From: Alloalcanivorax xiamenensis
GTDB lineage: Bacteria; Pseudomonadota; Gammaproteobacteria; Pseudomonadales; Alcanivoracaceae
Assembly (NCBI RefSeq): GCF_009846745.1
Contig: NZ_AQPF01000002.1
Location: forward strand, 124,001 to 188,000
DNA length: 64,000 nucleotides
Direction: 5' to 3'
Position 1 is the stretch's first letter, and each line of letters starts with the position of its first letter. The translations under genes and the position numbers were made by a program. This document shows positions 24,520-34,385 of the stretch, one piece after another. The notes beneath the pieces are model-generated. The model saw only the letters and a list, made by a program, of their open reading frames with translations. It did not search any database and had not been told where the DNA came from.

Positions 24520-25875
24520 CTAGCGCCCGGCAACTTTCATGGGCGACAACAGTAACGAACCACAGTGGATATTCCCCCTTCGATCCACATCCGTGCCACT
24601 GCCCAGAATACCTCCGAACATGTCCTTCAGATTTCCGGCAATAGTAAACTCTTGCAGTGGTCTCTGTATAACACCGTTTTCCACCCAAAAACCCGCGGCG
24701 CCACGAGAATAGTCTCCTGTGACGAGGTTCACACCTTGTCCCATCACCTCGGTGATCAGAATTCCCGTTCCCAAACGGCGCAACAAGGCTTCCCGGCTTT
24801 CCCCGGTGTCGCTCAGAATGACGTTATGTACTCCTCCTCCGTTACCGGTAGGTGACATTCCCAGCCGGCGGGCCGCATACAGCCCCAGCGCATAGCCTTT
24901 AAGCTCACCGTCCTCGATGAAATCCTGATCCCGGGTGGGCAGACCGTCGCCGTCGAAGGGGGTGGAACCATTACCCGCCGGCATCAACGGCCGTTCTCCC
25001 AAACGGAATCCTTCCGGCAGCACCCGGGAACCGAGCGCGTCACACAGAAAAGAGGCGCGCCGATACAGCGAGCCTCCGCTGATAGCGCCAATTAAATGGC
25101 TGATCAGGCCACTGGCCATTTCCGGAGAGAACAGCAGCGGGAATTCCCCGGTGGCGGGCACATCGGCTCCCAGACGGGCCAGCGTGCGCTCACGGGCCTT
25201 TGCCCCCACTTGCTCCGGGCTTGCCAGCAACTCCGCCCGGCGGCCGCTATCGTACCAGAATTGCCGCTGCATGCCGGCCTCGTCCTGAGCCACCACCGCG
25301 CAGCTGCGGCTGTGATGGGTGCCGGCGAACCCTTCCAGAAAGCCCGCGCTGGTCCCCAATACATACAAGCTGGCGCCGGTATTGAGCGAAGCGCCCTCTG
25401 AATTGACGATACGCGCGTCGTCGCGAGCCACCGCCTCACACTGCTGAGCCTGTTCAATGGCCTGGTCGGTGGTCAGCGCCCAGGGATGATACAGGTCCAG
25501 ATCCGGCACCCGCGGCGCCAACAAACCGGCATCGGCGATCCCGGCATGAGGATCCTCCTCGGTATGACGGGCAATGGCGCAGGCCGCGCGTACCGCGTCG
25601 CGGAGGCTTTCGCGGCGGTCATCCGAAGTGCTGGCCTGCCCCTTGCGCTGGCCGAAGTACACCGTCACCGAGACACCCCGGTCACGGTGGAACTCGACTG
25701 TTTCCACCTCGCCAAGGCGCACATCCACCGACAACCCCTGGGACAGGGACAAGCCGACTTCCGCATTGCTGGCGCCCTGCCGGCGCGCTTCTTCCAGTAC
25801 AAAAGCCACGGTGTCCTTGGCCGCATTCAGCTGGTTTGGGCCGAGATCGGCTGACGGACGGGGGTGATCGGACAT
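24520..25875 (-). CDS. pmbA: Metalloprotease subunit PmbA/TldE
   Basis: 451-residue partner of TldD; the TldD-TldE heterodimer degrades unfolded peptides, matures modified peptides such as microcin B17 and cleaves the CcdA antitoxin in E. coli. The family core is visible (GVSVTVYFGQRKGQAST, FSPEMASGLISHLIGAISGG, ENGVIQRPLQEFTIAGNL and a C-terminal GNIHCGSLLLSPMKVAG). As expected for TldE it lacks the HExxxH zinc motif. Divergent from yjgA; tldD lies further along. Confidence 0.94.
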   Translation of the reverse strand: MSDHPRPSADLGPNQLNAAKDTVAFVLEEARRQGASNAEVGLSLSQGLSVDVRLGEVETVEFHRDRGVSVTVYFGQRKGQASTSDDRRESLRDAVRAACAIARHTEEDPHAGIADAGLLAPRVPDLDLYHPWALTTDQAIEQAQQCEAVARDDARIVNSEGASLNTGASLYVLGTSAGFLEGFAGTHHSRSCAVVAQDEAGMQRQFWYDSGRRAELLASPEQVGAKARERTLARLGADVPATGEFPLLFSPEMASGLISHLIGAISGGSLYRRASFLCDALGSRVLPEGFRLGERPLMPAGNGSTPFDGDGLPTRDQDFIEDGELKGYALGLYAARRLGMSPTGNGGGVHNVILSDTGESREALLRRLGTGILITEVMGQGVNLVTGDYSRGAAGFWVENGVIQRPLQEFTIAGNLKDMFGGILGSGTDVDRRGNIHCGSLLLSPMKVAGR

Positions 25876-25941
25876 AAACTAGGGTTTCCTTCAGCTTGAT
25901 GGCGGAGCGTTCGTGTCGTGGCGGACCGGCTCCCATAAACA

Positions 25942-26481
25942 ATGACCGAGTATAACGAGCCCTTACCTCCCAGCAAAACGCAGCTCAAACAGGAAATGAC
26001 GGACCTGCAGCAGACCGGGCTGGACATCATGGCGTTGAAACCGGCGCAACAGGCGCGGCTGCCGCTCAACGATCCATTGCGGCGGGCGCTGGAAGAAGCC
26101 CGCCGCATCACCAATGCCGACGCTCAACGCCGCCACGCCCTGTACGTCGGACGTTTGATTCGCGATGCCGAAACCGATGCCATTCTCTCCGCCCTGGCCG
26201 CGCTCAAGGATCCGTTACGCCAGCAGCGCCTGCAGCAGTGGACCGAACGGATCGTGACCGCCGCTTCAGCCAAGGAAGTGGAGCCTGTGATTCAGCAAAT
26301 TCTTGAGTTCTATCCGCAGGCGGATCGTCAGGCCCTGCGTAATCAGGCGCGCAATCTGATCAAGGCTCGCCTGGACGATCCCGGCGCCGCTGAACAGGAG
26401 CAACGTGAACGCTTCAAGCGCGAGCGCAAGCGCTTTCTCGGCGTGCTCAACGATCTGGAAAGAAACGCGCCTTTGTATTGA
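25942..26481 (+). CDS. yjgA: Ribosome-associated protein YjgA/DarP (DUF615)
   Basis: A 179-residue protein of the DUF615 family that associates with late 50S ribosome precursors in E. coli. Highly charged, helical: SKTQLKQEMTDLQQTGLDIM near the N-terminus and EARRITNADAQRRHALYVGRL near 60-80; the C-terminal third is an Arg/Glu-rich helix. The 66-base gap to pmbA must hold divergent promoters. Conserved neighbour of pmbA and tldD in pseudomonads. Confidence 0.9.
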   Translation: MTEYNEPLPPSKTQLKQEMTDLQQTGLDIMALKPAQQARLPLNDPLRRALEEARRITNADAQRRHALYVGRLIRDAETDAILSALAALKDPLRQQRLQQWTERIVTAASAKEVEPVIQQILEFYPQADRQALRNQARNLIKARLDDPGAAEQEQRERFKRERKRFLGVLNDLERNAPLY

Positions 26482-26494
26482 TTGGCTACACTGA

Positions 26495-26563
26495 TTCGCT
26501 GCCAAGGCAGCTTCCCACAGCGGCTGCGTAGCTACTTTTGTGGGAAGCTGCCTTGGCAGCGAA
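26495..26563. repeat. REP-like perfect hairpin
   Basis: Perfect 25-base arms (26495-26519 and 26539-26563) with a 19-base loop, between the convergent ends of yjgA and the MFS gene. Arm sequence is the same as in the 20348 copy, so the two are recent or conserved copies of one family. Confidence 0.85.
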
Positions 26564-26578
26564 CGGTTGAGGCCAACG

Positions 26579-27757
26579 CTAGCCGATCGGATCGCCGTCA
26601 GCGGACAGCACACCGGCAATAAACTGCACCAGCAGCAAGGCCGACAACAGCGCCAGCGGTATTCGCCAGTTACCGGCGGCATCATGAAGCAGTCCCAGGG
26701 TCACCGGCCCCAGGGCCGCCAGCAGATAGCCGACGGACTGGCACAATCCCGAAAGGCCAGCAGCGGCCCGGGCATCCGCGCCACGCAGGGCAATCAGCGT
26801 CAAACCGGTACTGATCATCGAACCTTGCCCGAGGCCGAGCAGCACCACCCACAGTACCGGCTGGCTGGTTGGCGCGATCATCAACGCCGGGACACTGATC
26901 AGCAGCGGCACGTGTAATAACATCATGGCCAGACGCCGGTTAGGCATCCGGGCAAAAAACAGCGGCGCGCAAAAATTGGCGGGCATGCCGGACAGATTGA
27001 ACAGCGTCAGCAGTTCCCCCGCCCGGGCCTCGCTCATGCCGGCATCGACGAACACCGTCGCCAGCCACGCGGTGAGGCTGTAATACAACAGGCTTTGCAA
27101 ACCGAAGAAGACACTGAACACCCAGGCGCGGGGATTGCGCCACAATCCCAATGACGGCGCTTTGCCGGATGCGGCGGGAGTCCGGTATGGCAGCATGAAG
27201 CACCAGCCGATACCACCGGCCAGGGCCACCAGAGCGCAGCCCGCCAATGGATAACGCCAGTCGCCGCCGAAGGCATCCCGTATCGGCACCGCCATGCCAG
27301 CGGCGGAAGCCGCCCCCAGAGTCATGGTGACCGAATAGAGCGCGGTCAGCGCCGCCACTTTGTGGGGAAACCGGCCGCGCACCAGGCTCGGAATCAGCAC
27401 ATTCATCACCGCGATGGCGGCACCCAGTAACACCGTGCCCGCCAGCAGCCAGAAGTAGCTGCCGAACAGCCGCAACACCAACCCCAGGAACAGCAGCCAC
27501 AGCGCGGTCAGCAGCACCGTCTCCAGCCCCCAGCGCTCGGCGAAACGAGGCGAGAAGATCGACAGCACGCCAAAGCACAGCAACGGCAACGTGGTCAGTA
27601 GTCCCAAAGCACCACCACTGAGCGCCAGGTCTTCCCCCATGCCATTGGCCAGGGGCCCGATCACGACGATGCCCACGCGCAGATTCAGCGCGATCAGCAA
27701 CAGGGCGATGAGAAACAACGGTAACGGCAAACGCCGCGCCTGCAGGGTATTCAGCAC
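26579..27757 (-). CDS. MFS transporter, CynX/NimT-like
   Basis: A 392-residue major facilitator superfamily permease with about 12 hydrophobic segments. The N-terminal helix LIALNLRVGIVVIGPL and the sequence SLVRGRFPHKVAALTALYSVTMTLGAA resemble the CynX/NimT (cyanate / 2-nitroimidazole) branch; substrate unknown. The GTG at 27757 is chosen because the preceding cyclic-nucleotide-binding gene ends at 27762; its AGGAG site is unusually close (one base), so the start is uncertain. Located between tldD and yjgA, which are adjacent elsewhere. Confidence 0.82.
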   Translation of the reverse strand: MLNTLQARRLPLPLFLIALLLIALNLRVGIVVIGPLANGMGEDLALSGGALGLLTTLPLLCFGVLSIFSPRFAERWGLETVLLTALWLLFLGLVLRLFGSYFWLLAGTVLLGAAIAVMNVLIPSLVRGRFPHKVAALTALYSVTMTLGAASAAGMAVPIRDAFGGDWRYPLAGCALVALAGGIGWCFMLPYRTPAASGKAPSLGLWRNPRAWVFSVFFGLQSLLYYSLTAWLATVFVDAGMSEARAGELLTLFNLSGMPANFCAPLFFARMPNRRLAMMLLHVPLLISVPALMIAPTSQPVLWVVLLGLGQGSMISTGLTLIALRGADARAAAGLSGLCQSVGYLLAALGPVTLGLLHDAAGNWRIPLALLSALLLVQFIAGVLSADGDPIG

Positions 27758-27761
27758 GCTC

Positions 27762-28229
27762 CTAACCCAATGGCGGCATGAAGCGCGCCAGCCGGGACGA
27801 GGTCTGACGCAGATGAGTGCACAGCACCAAGGCGATGTTCTCCATGACCACCGCCGCCGCCCGGGGGCGGCGGCGGCGCAGTTGTTCAAACCCTTTGCGG
27901 GTCAGCACCACCAAAGCGGCGTTCTCCACCGCCCGCACGGTGGCGGAGCGGGGTTGTTGATCCACCAGGGCCATCTCACCCAGCGAATCACCGGGCTTGA
28001 GCCGTGCGATGACCACCTCGCCCTGCTCCGCGTGATGCTTGATGATGTCGAGATGACCGCTGGCGACGAAGCAGACAAAGTCGCTGTGATCTCCTTCCCG
28101 GCAGGCGGTTTCCCCCGCCTTGACCCGATTCACGAACACCAGTTTTTCCACCACGGCCAGTTCTTCGGCTTCCAGACCATCGAACAGCCGCATATGAGAC
28201 AGCAATTGCGACAACGGAATGCTCCGCAT
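27762..28229 (-). CDS. Stand-alone cyclic nucleotide-binding domain protein
   Basis: A 155-residue protein made almost only of a CRP-type beta-roll: RLFDGLEAEELAVVEK, GETACREGDHSDFVCFVASG, and the phosphate-binding cassette GDSLGEMALVDQQPRSATV, in which the Glu and Arg that contact cyclic nucleotide are present. No helix-turn-helix or kinase/channel domain is attached, so it must act through a partner. It lies 61 bases downstream of tldD and directly upstream of the transporter gene. Confidence 0.82.
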   Translation of the reverse strand: MRSIPLSQLLSHMRLFDGLEAEELAVVEKLVFVNRVKAGETACREGDHSDFVCFVASGHLDIIKHHAEQGEVVIARLKPGDSLGEMALVDQQPRSATVRAVENAALVVLTRKGFEQLRRRRPRAAAVVMENIALVLCTHLRQTSSRLARFMPPLG

Positions 28230-28290
28230 TCCCGTCCTCCCTGCAATACAACTCCACCAGCCCGGACGGGCTTCCCCCTCGTTTTTTCTC

Positions 28291-29736
28291 TCAGGCGGTC
28301 CCGCCGACCGTCAGGGAGTCCACCCGCAAGGTCGGCTGCCCCACGCCCACCGGCACCGACTGGCCCTCCTTGCCACAAACGCCGATGCCCGTGTCCAGAG
28401 CCAGATCGTTGCCCACCATGGAAATCCGGCTCATGACCTCCGCGCCACTGCCAATCAACGTGGCCCCCTTCACCGGGCAAACGATTTTTCCTTTTTCCAC
28501 CAGGTACGCCTCGCTGGTGGAGAACACAAACCGGCCGGAAGTGATGTCCACCTGACCGCCGCCGAAGTTCACCGCGTAAATGCCGCGGTCCAGGCTGGCC
28601 AGTATTTCCTCGGGATCGGATTCACCCGGCAGCATATAGGTGTTGGTCATGCGCGGCATCGGCAGATGAGCGTAGGATTCCCGGCGGCCGTTGCCGGTGG
28701 GCGCCACACCCATCAGACGGGCGTTGGTTTTATCCTGCATGTAGCCGGTGAGCACCCCTTTCTCGATCAGTACGTTATAGCCGCTGGGCGTGCCTTCGTC
28801 GTCCACGGTGAGCGAGCCGCGGCGATCCGGCAAAGTACCATCATCCACCACCGTACACAGATCCGACGCCACTTTTTGTCCCATTTGGCTGGCGAACATG
28901 GACGTTCCCTTACGGTTGAAATCCCCTTCCAAACCGTGCCCCACCGCCTCGTGCAGCAACACTCCGGGCCAGCCAGGACCCAGCACCACCGGCATGGCGC
29001 CAGCCGGCGCCGGCGCCGCTTCCAAATTGACCAGCGCCTGCCGTACCGCGTCACGAGTCCAGGACGCCATACGACCGTCCTGTTCCAGCCATTGGTAGGA
29101 CACCCGGCCACCGCCGCCGGCGCTGCCCCGTTCGCGCCGGCCGTTGCGCTCGGCAATCACGGAAATATTGAAACGTACCAGCGGCCGGACATCGGCAGCC
29201 AGGGTGCCATCGGTGGCGGCCACCAGAATCACATCCTGAACACCGCTGAGACTGACCGTGACTTCCTTCACCGCCGGGTCCAGCGACCGCGCCAGCCGAT
29301 CCATCTCCTGCAATACCGCCACCTTGCGTTCACTGCTCCATACCGGCAACGGATCCAGCGGTGCGTAACGTTCAGGCATGGCCCGGCCGCCTTGCACACG
29401 CACCGCCTTGCTGCTGCCTTGGCGTCCTATCGCGGCGGCGGCGTTGCCCGCCTGGGTCAGAGTATCCAGGGAAATGTCGTCGCTATAGGCGAAGCCGGTT
29501 TTATCGCCACTGACGATACGCACGCCAGCACCACGCTCCAGGTTGAAACTGGCGTCGCGTACCAGCCCGTCCTCCAGCACCCAAGCCTCATGACGGCTGT
29601 GCTGAAAGTAGATGTCGGCGTAATCCGCCTGTCCGGCCAGCTTGCCGCCCAACAGGGTCTGCAACTGGTCCGGGGCCAGCTCCGCCGGCGTCAGCAGAAT
29701 ATCCGCCGCCAGAGTAAAGCGCTCATCGGAGATCAT
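28291..29736 (-). CDS. tldD: Metalloprotease subunit TldD
   Basis: Catalytic, zinc-bearing subunit of the TldD/TldE peptidase. 481 residues, the E. coli length. The zinc motif HEAVGHGLEGDF (HExxxH) lies near 263-274; other family segments are GWPGVLLHEA, SYAHLPMPRMTNTY and GIYAVNFGGGQVDITSG. The ATG at 29736 lies inside the end of the nitrilase gene (14-base overlap), indicating coupling. Partner pmbA is in this window on the same strand about 2.4 kb away. Confidence 0.96.
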   Translation of the reverse strand: MISDERFTLAADILLTPAELAPDQLQTLLGGKLAGQADYADIYFQHSRHEAWVLEDGLVRDASFNLERGAGVRIVSGDKTGFAYSDDISLDTLTQAGNAAAAIGRQGSSKAVRVQGGRAMPERYAPLDPLPVWSSERKVAVLQEMDRLARSLDPAVKEVTVSLSGVQDVILVAATDGTLAADVRPLVRFNISVIAERNGRRERGSAGGGGRVSYQWLEQDGRMASWTRDAVRQALVNLEAAPAPAGAMPVVLGPGWPGVLLHEAVGHGLEGDFNRKGTSMFASQMGQKVASDLCTVVDDGTLPDRRGSLTVDDEGTPSGYNVLIEKGVLTGYMQDKTNARLMGVAPTGNGRRESYAHLPMPRMTNTYMLPGESDPEEILASLDRGIYAVNFGGGQVDITSGRFVFSTSEAYLVEKGKIVCPVKGATLIGSGAEVMSRISMVGNDLALDTGIGVCGKEGQSVPVGVGQPTLRVDSLTVGGTA

Positions 29737-30571
29737 AGAAACTGTCCACTGTGAATCGTTGATGCTGGTGCACCGGCAACGCGGAACGCACCTGCGTAAG
29801 GGTCGCGCGGTCCACGTCACCGAGAACCACCGAAGGCTCGCCGCCAGCCTGGGCGACCACCCTACCCCATGGGTCCACCAGCATGGAATGACCAAAACTC
29901 GCCCGTTTCTCGCTGTGTTGTCCGCATTGATTAGCGCCCAGCACGTAGCAACCGTTTTGCACCGCGCAAGCGCGCATCAGCAATTCCCAGTGCGCGGCAC
30001 CGGTGGTGGCGGTGAACGCACTGGGGTAAATCAATAATTCGGCGCCGCGTGCCACCAGGGCACGGGCCAGAAGCGGGAAGCGCAGGTCGTAACAGATCGC
30101 CATGCCCAGGGTCAGACCGGCCGCTGGCGCGGTGACCACGGCATCGCCGGGCTCGAATACCGCCGACTCCCGATACCGTCCCTGGCTGTCCTGCACATCC
30201 ACATCGAAAAGGTGCAGCTTGTCGTAACCGGCGAGCACCTCGCCCTCCGGATCCAGCAACACGCTGCGGGTGCGCACCCGCGGTGCCGGCACTTCACTGC
30301 CGTCCGGGCGGTAACGCGCCGGTAGACTGCCGGCCACCAGATACAATTGATACCGCCGCGCCTGATCCGCCAGCCACGCCAGCAGGTCATCATATCGTGC
30401 CGCCAGTTCACGGTAATCCACGCCATAACCAGCGAAGTTTTCCGGCAGCAGCGCCAGCCGGGCGCCGCCCGCGGCGGCCCGCTCCAGGCCGGCTTCCGCT
30501 TCACGCAGGTTGTCCGCCAACACCTTGCCGCTGTTCATCTGCACCGCGGCCACGGTGATCAGGTCGCTCAT
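29723..30571 (-). CDS. Nitrilase-superfamily amidohydrolase, Nit-like
   Basis: A 282-residue carbon-nitrogen hydrolase. The Glu-Lys-Cys triad is visible in LLPENFAGYG (about 41-50), YDKLHLFDVDVQ (about 112-123) and MAICYDLRFPLLARAL (about 152-167). Closest general class is the Nit1/Nit2-like branch, whose bacterial members act as deaminated-glutathione or omega-amidases; exact substrate not provable. Lies between yhdP and tldD, a position known from pseudomonads. ATG at 30571 has GGAG about 8 bases upstream. Confidence 0.88.
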   Translation of the reverse strand: MSDLITVAAVQMNSGKVLADNLREAEAGLERAAAGGARLALLPENFAGYGVDYRELAARYDDLLAWLADQARRYQLYLVAGSLPARYRPDGSEVPAPRVRTRSVLLDPEGEVLAGYDKLHLFDVDVQDSQGRYRESAVFEPGDAVVTAPAAGLTLGMAICYDLRFPLLARALVARGAELLIYPSAFTATTGAAHWELLMRACAVQNGCYVLGANQCGQHSEKRASFGHSMLVDPWGRVVAQAGGEPSVVLGDVDRATLTQVRSALPVHQHQRFTVDSFYDLR

Positions 30572-30575
30572 CACC

Positions 30576-33500
30576 TCACTCCGCTTCCGTCACCCGGGGT
30601 TCCTTCCACGGCCCCGAGACCTGGTATTCCATGGTGGTGGTCTTGTCCAGCTTATCACCCCATAGCCGCTCCACCACGAAAACCCCGGCACAAACCGCCG
30701 GACCGGCCAGGCAACCGGCATACAGATTGCTGGAAATAGGCAAGGTCATGGCGACCCGGTTGTTCAACGTCTGCTCAGCCAGGTTCACCTGACCGGATAC
30801 CTGAAACGCGGCTGATGGAGAATCGATATGCAAATTCTGGGTTGTAACCCGGGCCCCCTGGAACTGGAAGTCGCCCGTCAGGGCGTCGCAGCTGAGGCCC
30901 TTTTTATAGAGGTCGGAGAAATCCAGCCGCAGACGGCGCTGCAGCGTACCGATATTCAGAATACCCAGCACACGCAAAATAGAGGTGCGCGAATCGGTGT
31001 CCGGGATCCGGCATTCACCGATATCGAGGTTCACCTGGCCTTGCAGCCCCAGCAGCGGCGGAGCCAACGGCCAGCCGTTCCAGGACAGGTTCAGCGAAGC
31101 GCGGGCGTCCTTACTCTCCACCAGTGGCGGCAGCCCCCAGGCGGACAACGCCTTACCCAGGTCCTCTGAAGCCAACGCACCCTGGAAGCGCGTGTGCTGA
31201 GTACGGTCATCGCCGGTCCAGGTCAGGGCACCGTCCAGGCTGATACGGCGCCAACCGCCGCGCAAACCGCTGATGTGCACGCCGCCGTCCACCGGGCGCA
31301 GGTTGCCGCTCCATTCGCCCAGTTGCTGATCCCCCAGCCGCAAATCGCTGATCGTGGCGTCCAGCGGTGGCAGCACGGAAGGAACAATCGGGGCCTTGTC
31401 CGTGCCACCCTCACTTCCACCGGCGGCGCCCTCGGGAAGGTACAGACGGGACACCGTCAGCAGCAGCGGTCTCTGCCCGCGCGCCTGAAAGCCGCCGGGA
31501 ACCTGCAGCGATGCCGCCACCTGATCCCCCAGTAACCCCAGTTCCCAGCCGGAACCCGCCGGCATGGCGGAAAAACGTACCCGCTGGAAGCGCTGCCCCG
31601 CCAACGTCAACTCGCCCACATTGAACACCGCCCGGTTGACCAGAGCATTCTGATCACCGCCGGAGCCATTACCCGAGAGGCCACCGATGAACGCCATCCA
31701 GGCATTGGCGTCCGCCCTGTCCACATGCCCGAGAAACGTCAGCCCCCTGGATGGCATGTTGGGCAGATCCCCCTCGCCCAGCCGGATCACGCCGGCCACC
31801 GGATCACCGATGCGGACCCGCCCTCGACCAACACCGGCGTATTCCAGGCGCAGGTCCTGCCGGTCCGGATCCAGACTCAGCCATAGCCGGCGGCGGCTAT
31901 CCGCCGATTTACCCAACGGCGCCGGTGCGTTCACGGCCACCCCCTGCAACGACGACGACGCCTCCAGGTGGAAACTCCGCCCGCGCCAGGGCATGCTCAT
32001 GGTGATATCCACCGGCACGGTTCCGGATACCGGAGAGAGCCAGTCGAATCCGAGCCATTGTCGTAACCGCGACGCCGGTACCCCGCCACTCAATACCAGA
32101 CGGCTGTCGGCATCACGGGTGGTCCAGGCGCCAGTGAAGCGCCCCCCCAACCCTTCTCCCTTGAGGTCCGGCAGATTCAAGCCATTGCGGCTGTGAAAAT
32201 GCACCGGCGAGGCCACCCCGGTCAGGGTCAGCCGGCGCGCCTCATTGGCCACGGTGACGCCACTCGCACTGCCATCCGCGACCACCGTTACCTGCCGCCC
32301 TTTGCCTTTTCCGAGCGGCACATCCAGCAGCAGATGCCCTTGCATCCGGCCCTCACGGAAACGCCAATCCAGTAGTTCCTTCGGCAGGGTTCCGGCCAGC
32401 GGCGTGTCATGAAAAATGCGATCCACATCCGCGGCCGGCCCGCTGACCTTGCCCTGCACCACCAGTTGACCGCCCTGCTCGGGAATATCCACCGCGACCT
32501 GGCTGATCTGGCTGTCGAGCAGAGTACCGCTGCCGGCGGTGGCCACGAGGCGCCGCCCGTCCACCAGCACTTCCGCGTCCGCGGCGGTGGCCACCGGCCA
32601 GTCAGGCAGGAATGACAGAGCCACATCGTGAGCCTGATAGCGCATTTGGAAGGTGCGGTCCTGTTGGCGTTCGCGATCGATTTTCACCGGCCCCTGATAA
32701 AGGAACTGCCCATGATCCAGATGGCCGCCCTGGAACGCCTGGCCCAGCCAGTCACCAAGACCGTCGGGCAGGCGCCTGAGCGGTATATAATGACTGGCGC
32801 GCGCACCGTCCCCATCGAATAGATCCGCCAGCAGACGCAACTCCGGGATTTGCTCCGCCCCGCCCCGCACCCGGGCCATGGCCACGCCCCGGGCATCCGG
32901 ATTGCGGGCACGTATCGCGCCGCTATCCAGCGTCCAGGACTGACCGTCCAGCGACCAGCGCACCGCGCCGGTAAAAGCCGCTTCCAGGGCATGGTCGTAG
33001 AATTCCGGCAGCATCAGGGCAAGCGTCTCTCCCCGCAAGTCCGCCAGCCCACCCTCCGGCGTGGCCGCCAGCCAACCGTTGAGGCCCGAGACACCCGGCA
33101 GCTTGCCCTCCGGCTGAACCGCCAGATCACTGAAACGGGCCTGGAGCGAACGCCAGTCCGCCCCCTCGCCGGTCAGATACAGGCTCCGTAACTGGCCGTG
33201 GGGTTGAAATACCTCGAGCTTCTGCTGAATCGGCGAGATCGATGCCGGCCACGCGAATGGCCATTGCGCCAGTTGCCGGGCCAACGCCTGTAAACGCAGC
33301 CGCTCGCCCCGGGCCGCCCACAACAGCGCCTGGCCCTCTCCGGGCTCGTGCCAGGACGCCGCCAGAGGCCCCGGGGCCAGATCGCCGGCCGGCGTTTGCC
33401 CCCGCACATTGGACAGCACCACCTCCCCGCCCTTTTCCGGGTCATAACGGAAGCGCGCGTCCAGATTCAGGTCACTGATCGCCCAGGGCGTTTCCCCATC

Positions 33501-34376
33501 TGTGAGCACCACCCGTGGCGCCGTCAGGCGGGCGCTACCGCTGGCGGGGCGGCCGTCCCTGACATCCAGCCACAGTTGTGTCCTGCCCTTCAGGTTCTCC
33601 AGGTCCAGCGGCCATTCACGGGTATCCGGCAGCCACTCTTCCAGTCGCTCTCCATCCAGTGACACATAGGCACCGGCATTCACCTGCTCCCAGCGCAACG
33701 GGTTGCCGTCCAGACGCAGCCGTCCGTCCACGGAAAACGGCCGGTCGCGGGCTTCCAGCTTCACCGCCAGACGATGCTGGTCGCCGTGATTCACCAGCGC
33801 CAACCGCAAGGACGACGCCAGCGGCGGCAAATCCGGCCATTCCAGGGAGAAGCGGGCGTCGTCAATGACGATACGGTATTGGTGATAGAGCAAGGACAGC
33901 CAGCGATCCCATTGCGGCTCGCCACCCTCAAACGCCTCCAGGCCGCGCAGGTGAATCCGCCCCTGCTCGTCGCGAACCAGATGCAGATCCACGCCTTCGA
34001 CACGCAGTTCGTTGAGGCGGGGTTCACGGGTCAGTAGCGAAGCCAGGACCCGAACGCTGACTTCCACCCGACCCAGGGTCAGCGGGGAGTCACCCTCCAC
34101 CGTGGGCAGACTCAGCCCGGACAGGCGGATGCGCGGCGACAGCCCCTCCATCTCGCCTTCGAGCCGGTCAATCTCGATGTCGGTGCCGAAGCGCTCCGCC
34201 ACCAGCGTTTCCAGTTGTGCCCGGTATTCCGGCAGTACCGCCATGAACTGCCGCATGGCGACCACGTACACCGCCAGCAATACCAATGGGATGGCCACCA
34301 GCCACCATAACCGGTCGCGCCAGAAGGCATGTCCGTGCCTGTCGTTTTTTCTGCTCACCTTGGCCTCGTCACCCAC
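30576..34376 (-). CDS. yhdP: YhdP-family AsmA-like lipid transport protein
   Basis: A 1266-residue protein with one N-terminal membrane helix (about 24-41) and a very long beta-rich periplasmic part, as in YhdP (1266 residues in E. coli). YhdP, TamB and YdbH are thought to bridge the periplasm and carry phospholipids to the outer membrane. N-terminal DUF3971-like part (EIDRLEGEMEGLSPRIRL) and the C-terminal AsmA-like end (TGDFQFQGARVTTQNLHID) are recognisable. Two bases separate it from the nitrilase start. With mlaC nearby on the chromosome it belongs to the lipid-asymmetry machinery. Confidence 0.92.
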   Translation of the reverse strand: MGDEAKVSRKNDRHGHAFWRDRLWWLVAIPLVLLAVYVVAMRQFMAVLPEYRAQLETLVAERFGTDIEIDRLEGEMEGLSPRIRLSGLSLPTVEGDSPLTLGRVEVSVRVLASLLTREPRLNELRVEGVDLHLVRDEQGRIHLRGLEAFEGGEPQWDRWLSLLYHQYRIVIDDARFSLEWPDLPPLASSLRLALVNHGDQHRLAVKLEARDRPFSVDGRLRLDGNPLRWEQVNAGAYVSLDGERLEEWLPDTREWPLDLENLKGRTQLWLDVRDGRPASGSARLTAPRVVLTDGETPWAISDLNLDARFRYDPEKGGEVVLSNVRGQTPAGDLAPGPLAASWHEPGEGQALLWAARGERLRLQALARQLAQWPFAWPASISPIQQKLEVFQPHGQLRSLYLTGEGADWRSLQARFSDLAVQPEGKLPGVSGLNGWLAATPEGGLADLRGETLALMLPEFYDHALEAAFTGAVRWSLDGQSWTLDSGAIRARNPDARGVAMARVRGGAEQIPELRLLADLFDGDGARASHYIPLRRLPDGLGDWLGQAFQGGHLDHGQFLYQGPVKIDRERQQDRTFQMRYQAHDVALSFLPDWPVATAADAEVLVDGRRLVATAGSGTLLDSQISQVAVDIPEQGGQLVVQGKVSGPAADVDRIFHDTPLAGTLPKELLDWRFREGRMQGHLLLDVPLGKGKGRQVTVVADGSASGVTVANEARRLTLTGVASPVHFHSRNGLNLPDLKGEGLGGRFTGAWTTRDADSRLVLSGGVPASRLRQWLGFDWLSPVSGTVPVDITMSMPWRGRSFHLEASSSLQGVAVNAPAPLGKSADSRRRLWLSLDPDRQDLRLEYAGVGRGRVRIGDPVAGVIRLGEGDLPNMPSRGLTFLGHVDRADANAWMAFIGGLSGNGSGGDQNALVNRAVFNVGELTLAGQRFQRVRFSAMPAGSGWELGLLGDQVAASLQVPGGFQARGQRPLLLTVSRLYLPEGAAGGSEGGTDKAPIVPSVLPPLDATISDLRLGDQQLGEWSGNLRPVDGGVHISGLRGGWRRISLDGALTWTGDDRTQHTRFQGALASEDLGKALSAWGLPPLVESKDARASLNLSWNGWPLAPPLLGLQGQVNLDIGECRIPDTDSRTSILRVLGILNIGTLQRRLRLDFSDLYKKGLSCDALTGDFQFQGARVTTQNLHIDSPSAAFQVSGQVNLAEQTLNNRVAMTLPISSNLYAGCLAGPAVCAGVFVVERLWGDKLDKTTTMEYQVSGPWKEPRVTEAE

Positions 34377-34385
34377 CTGCGCACC

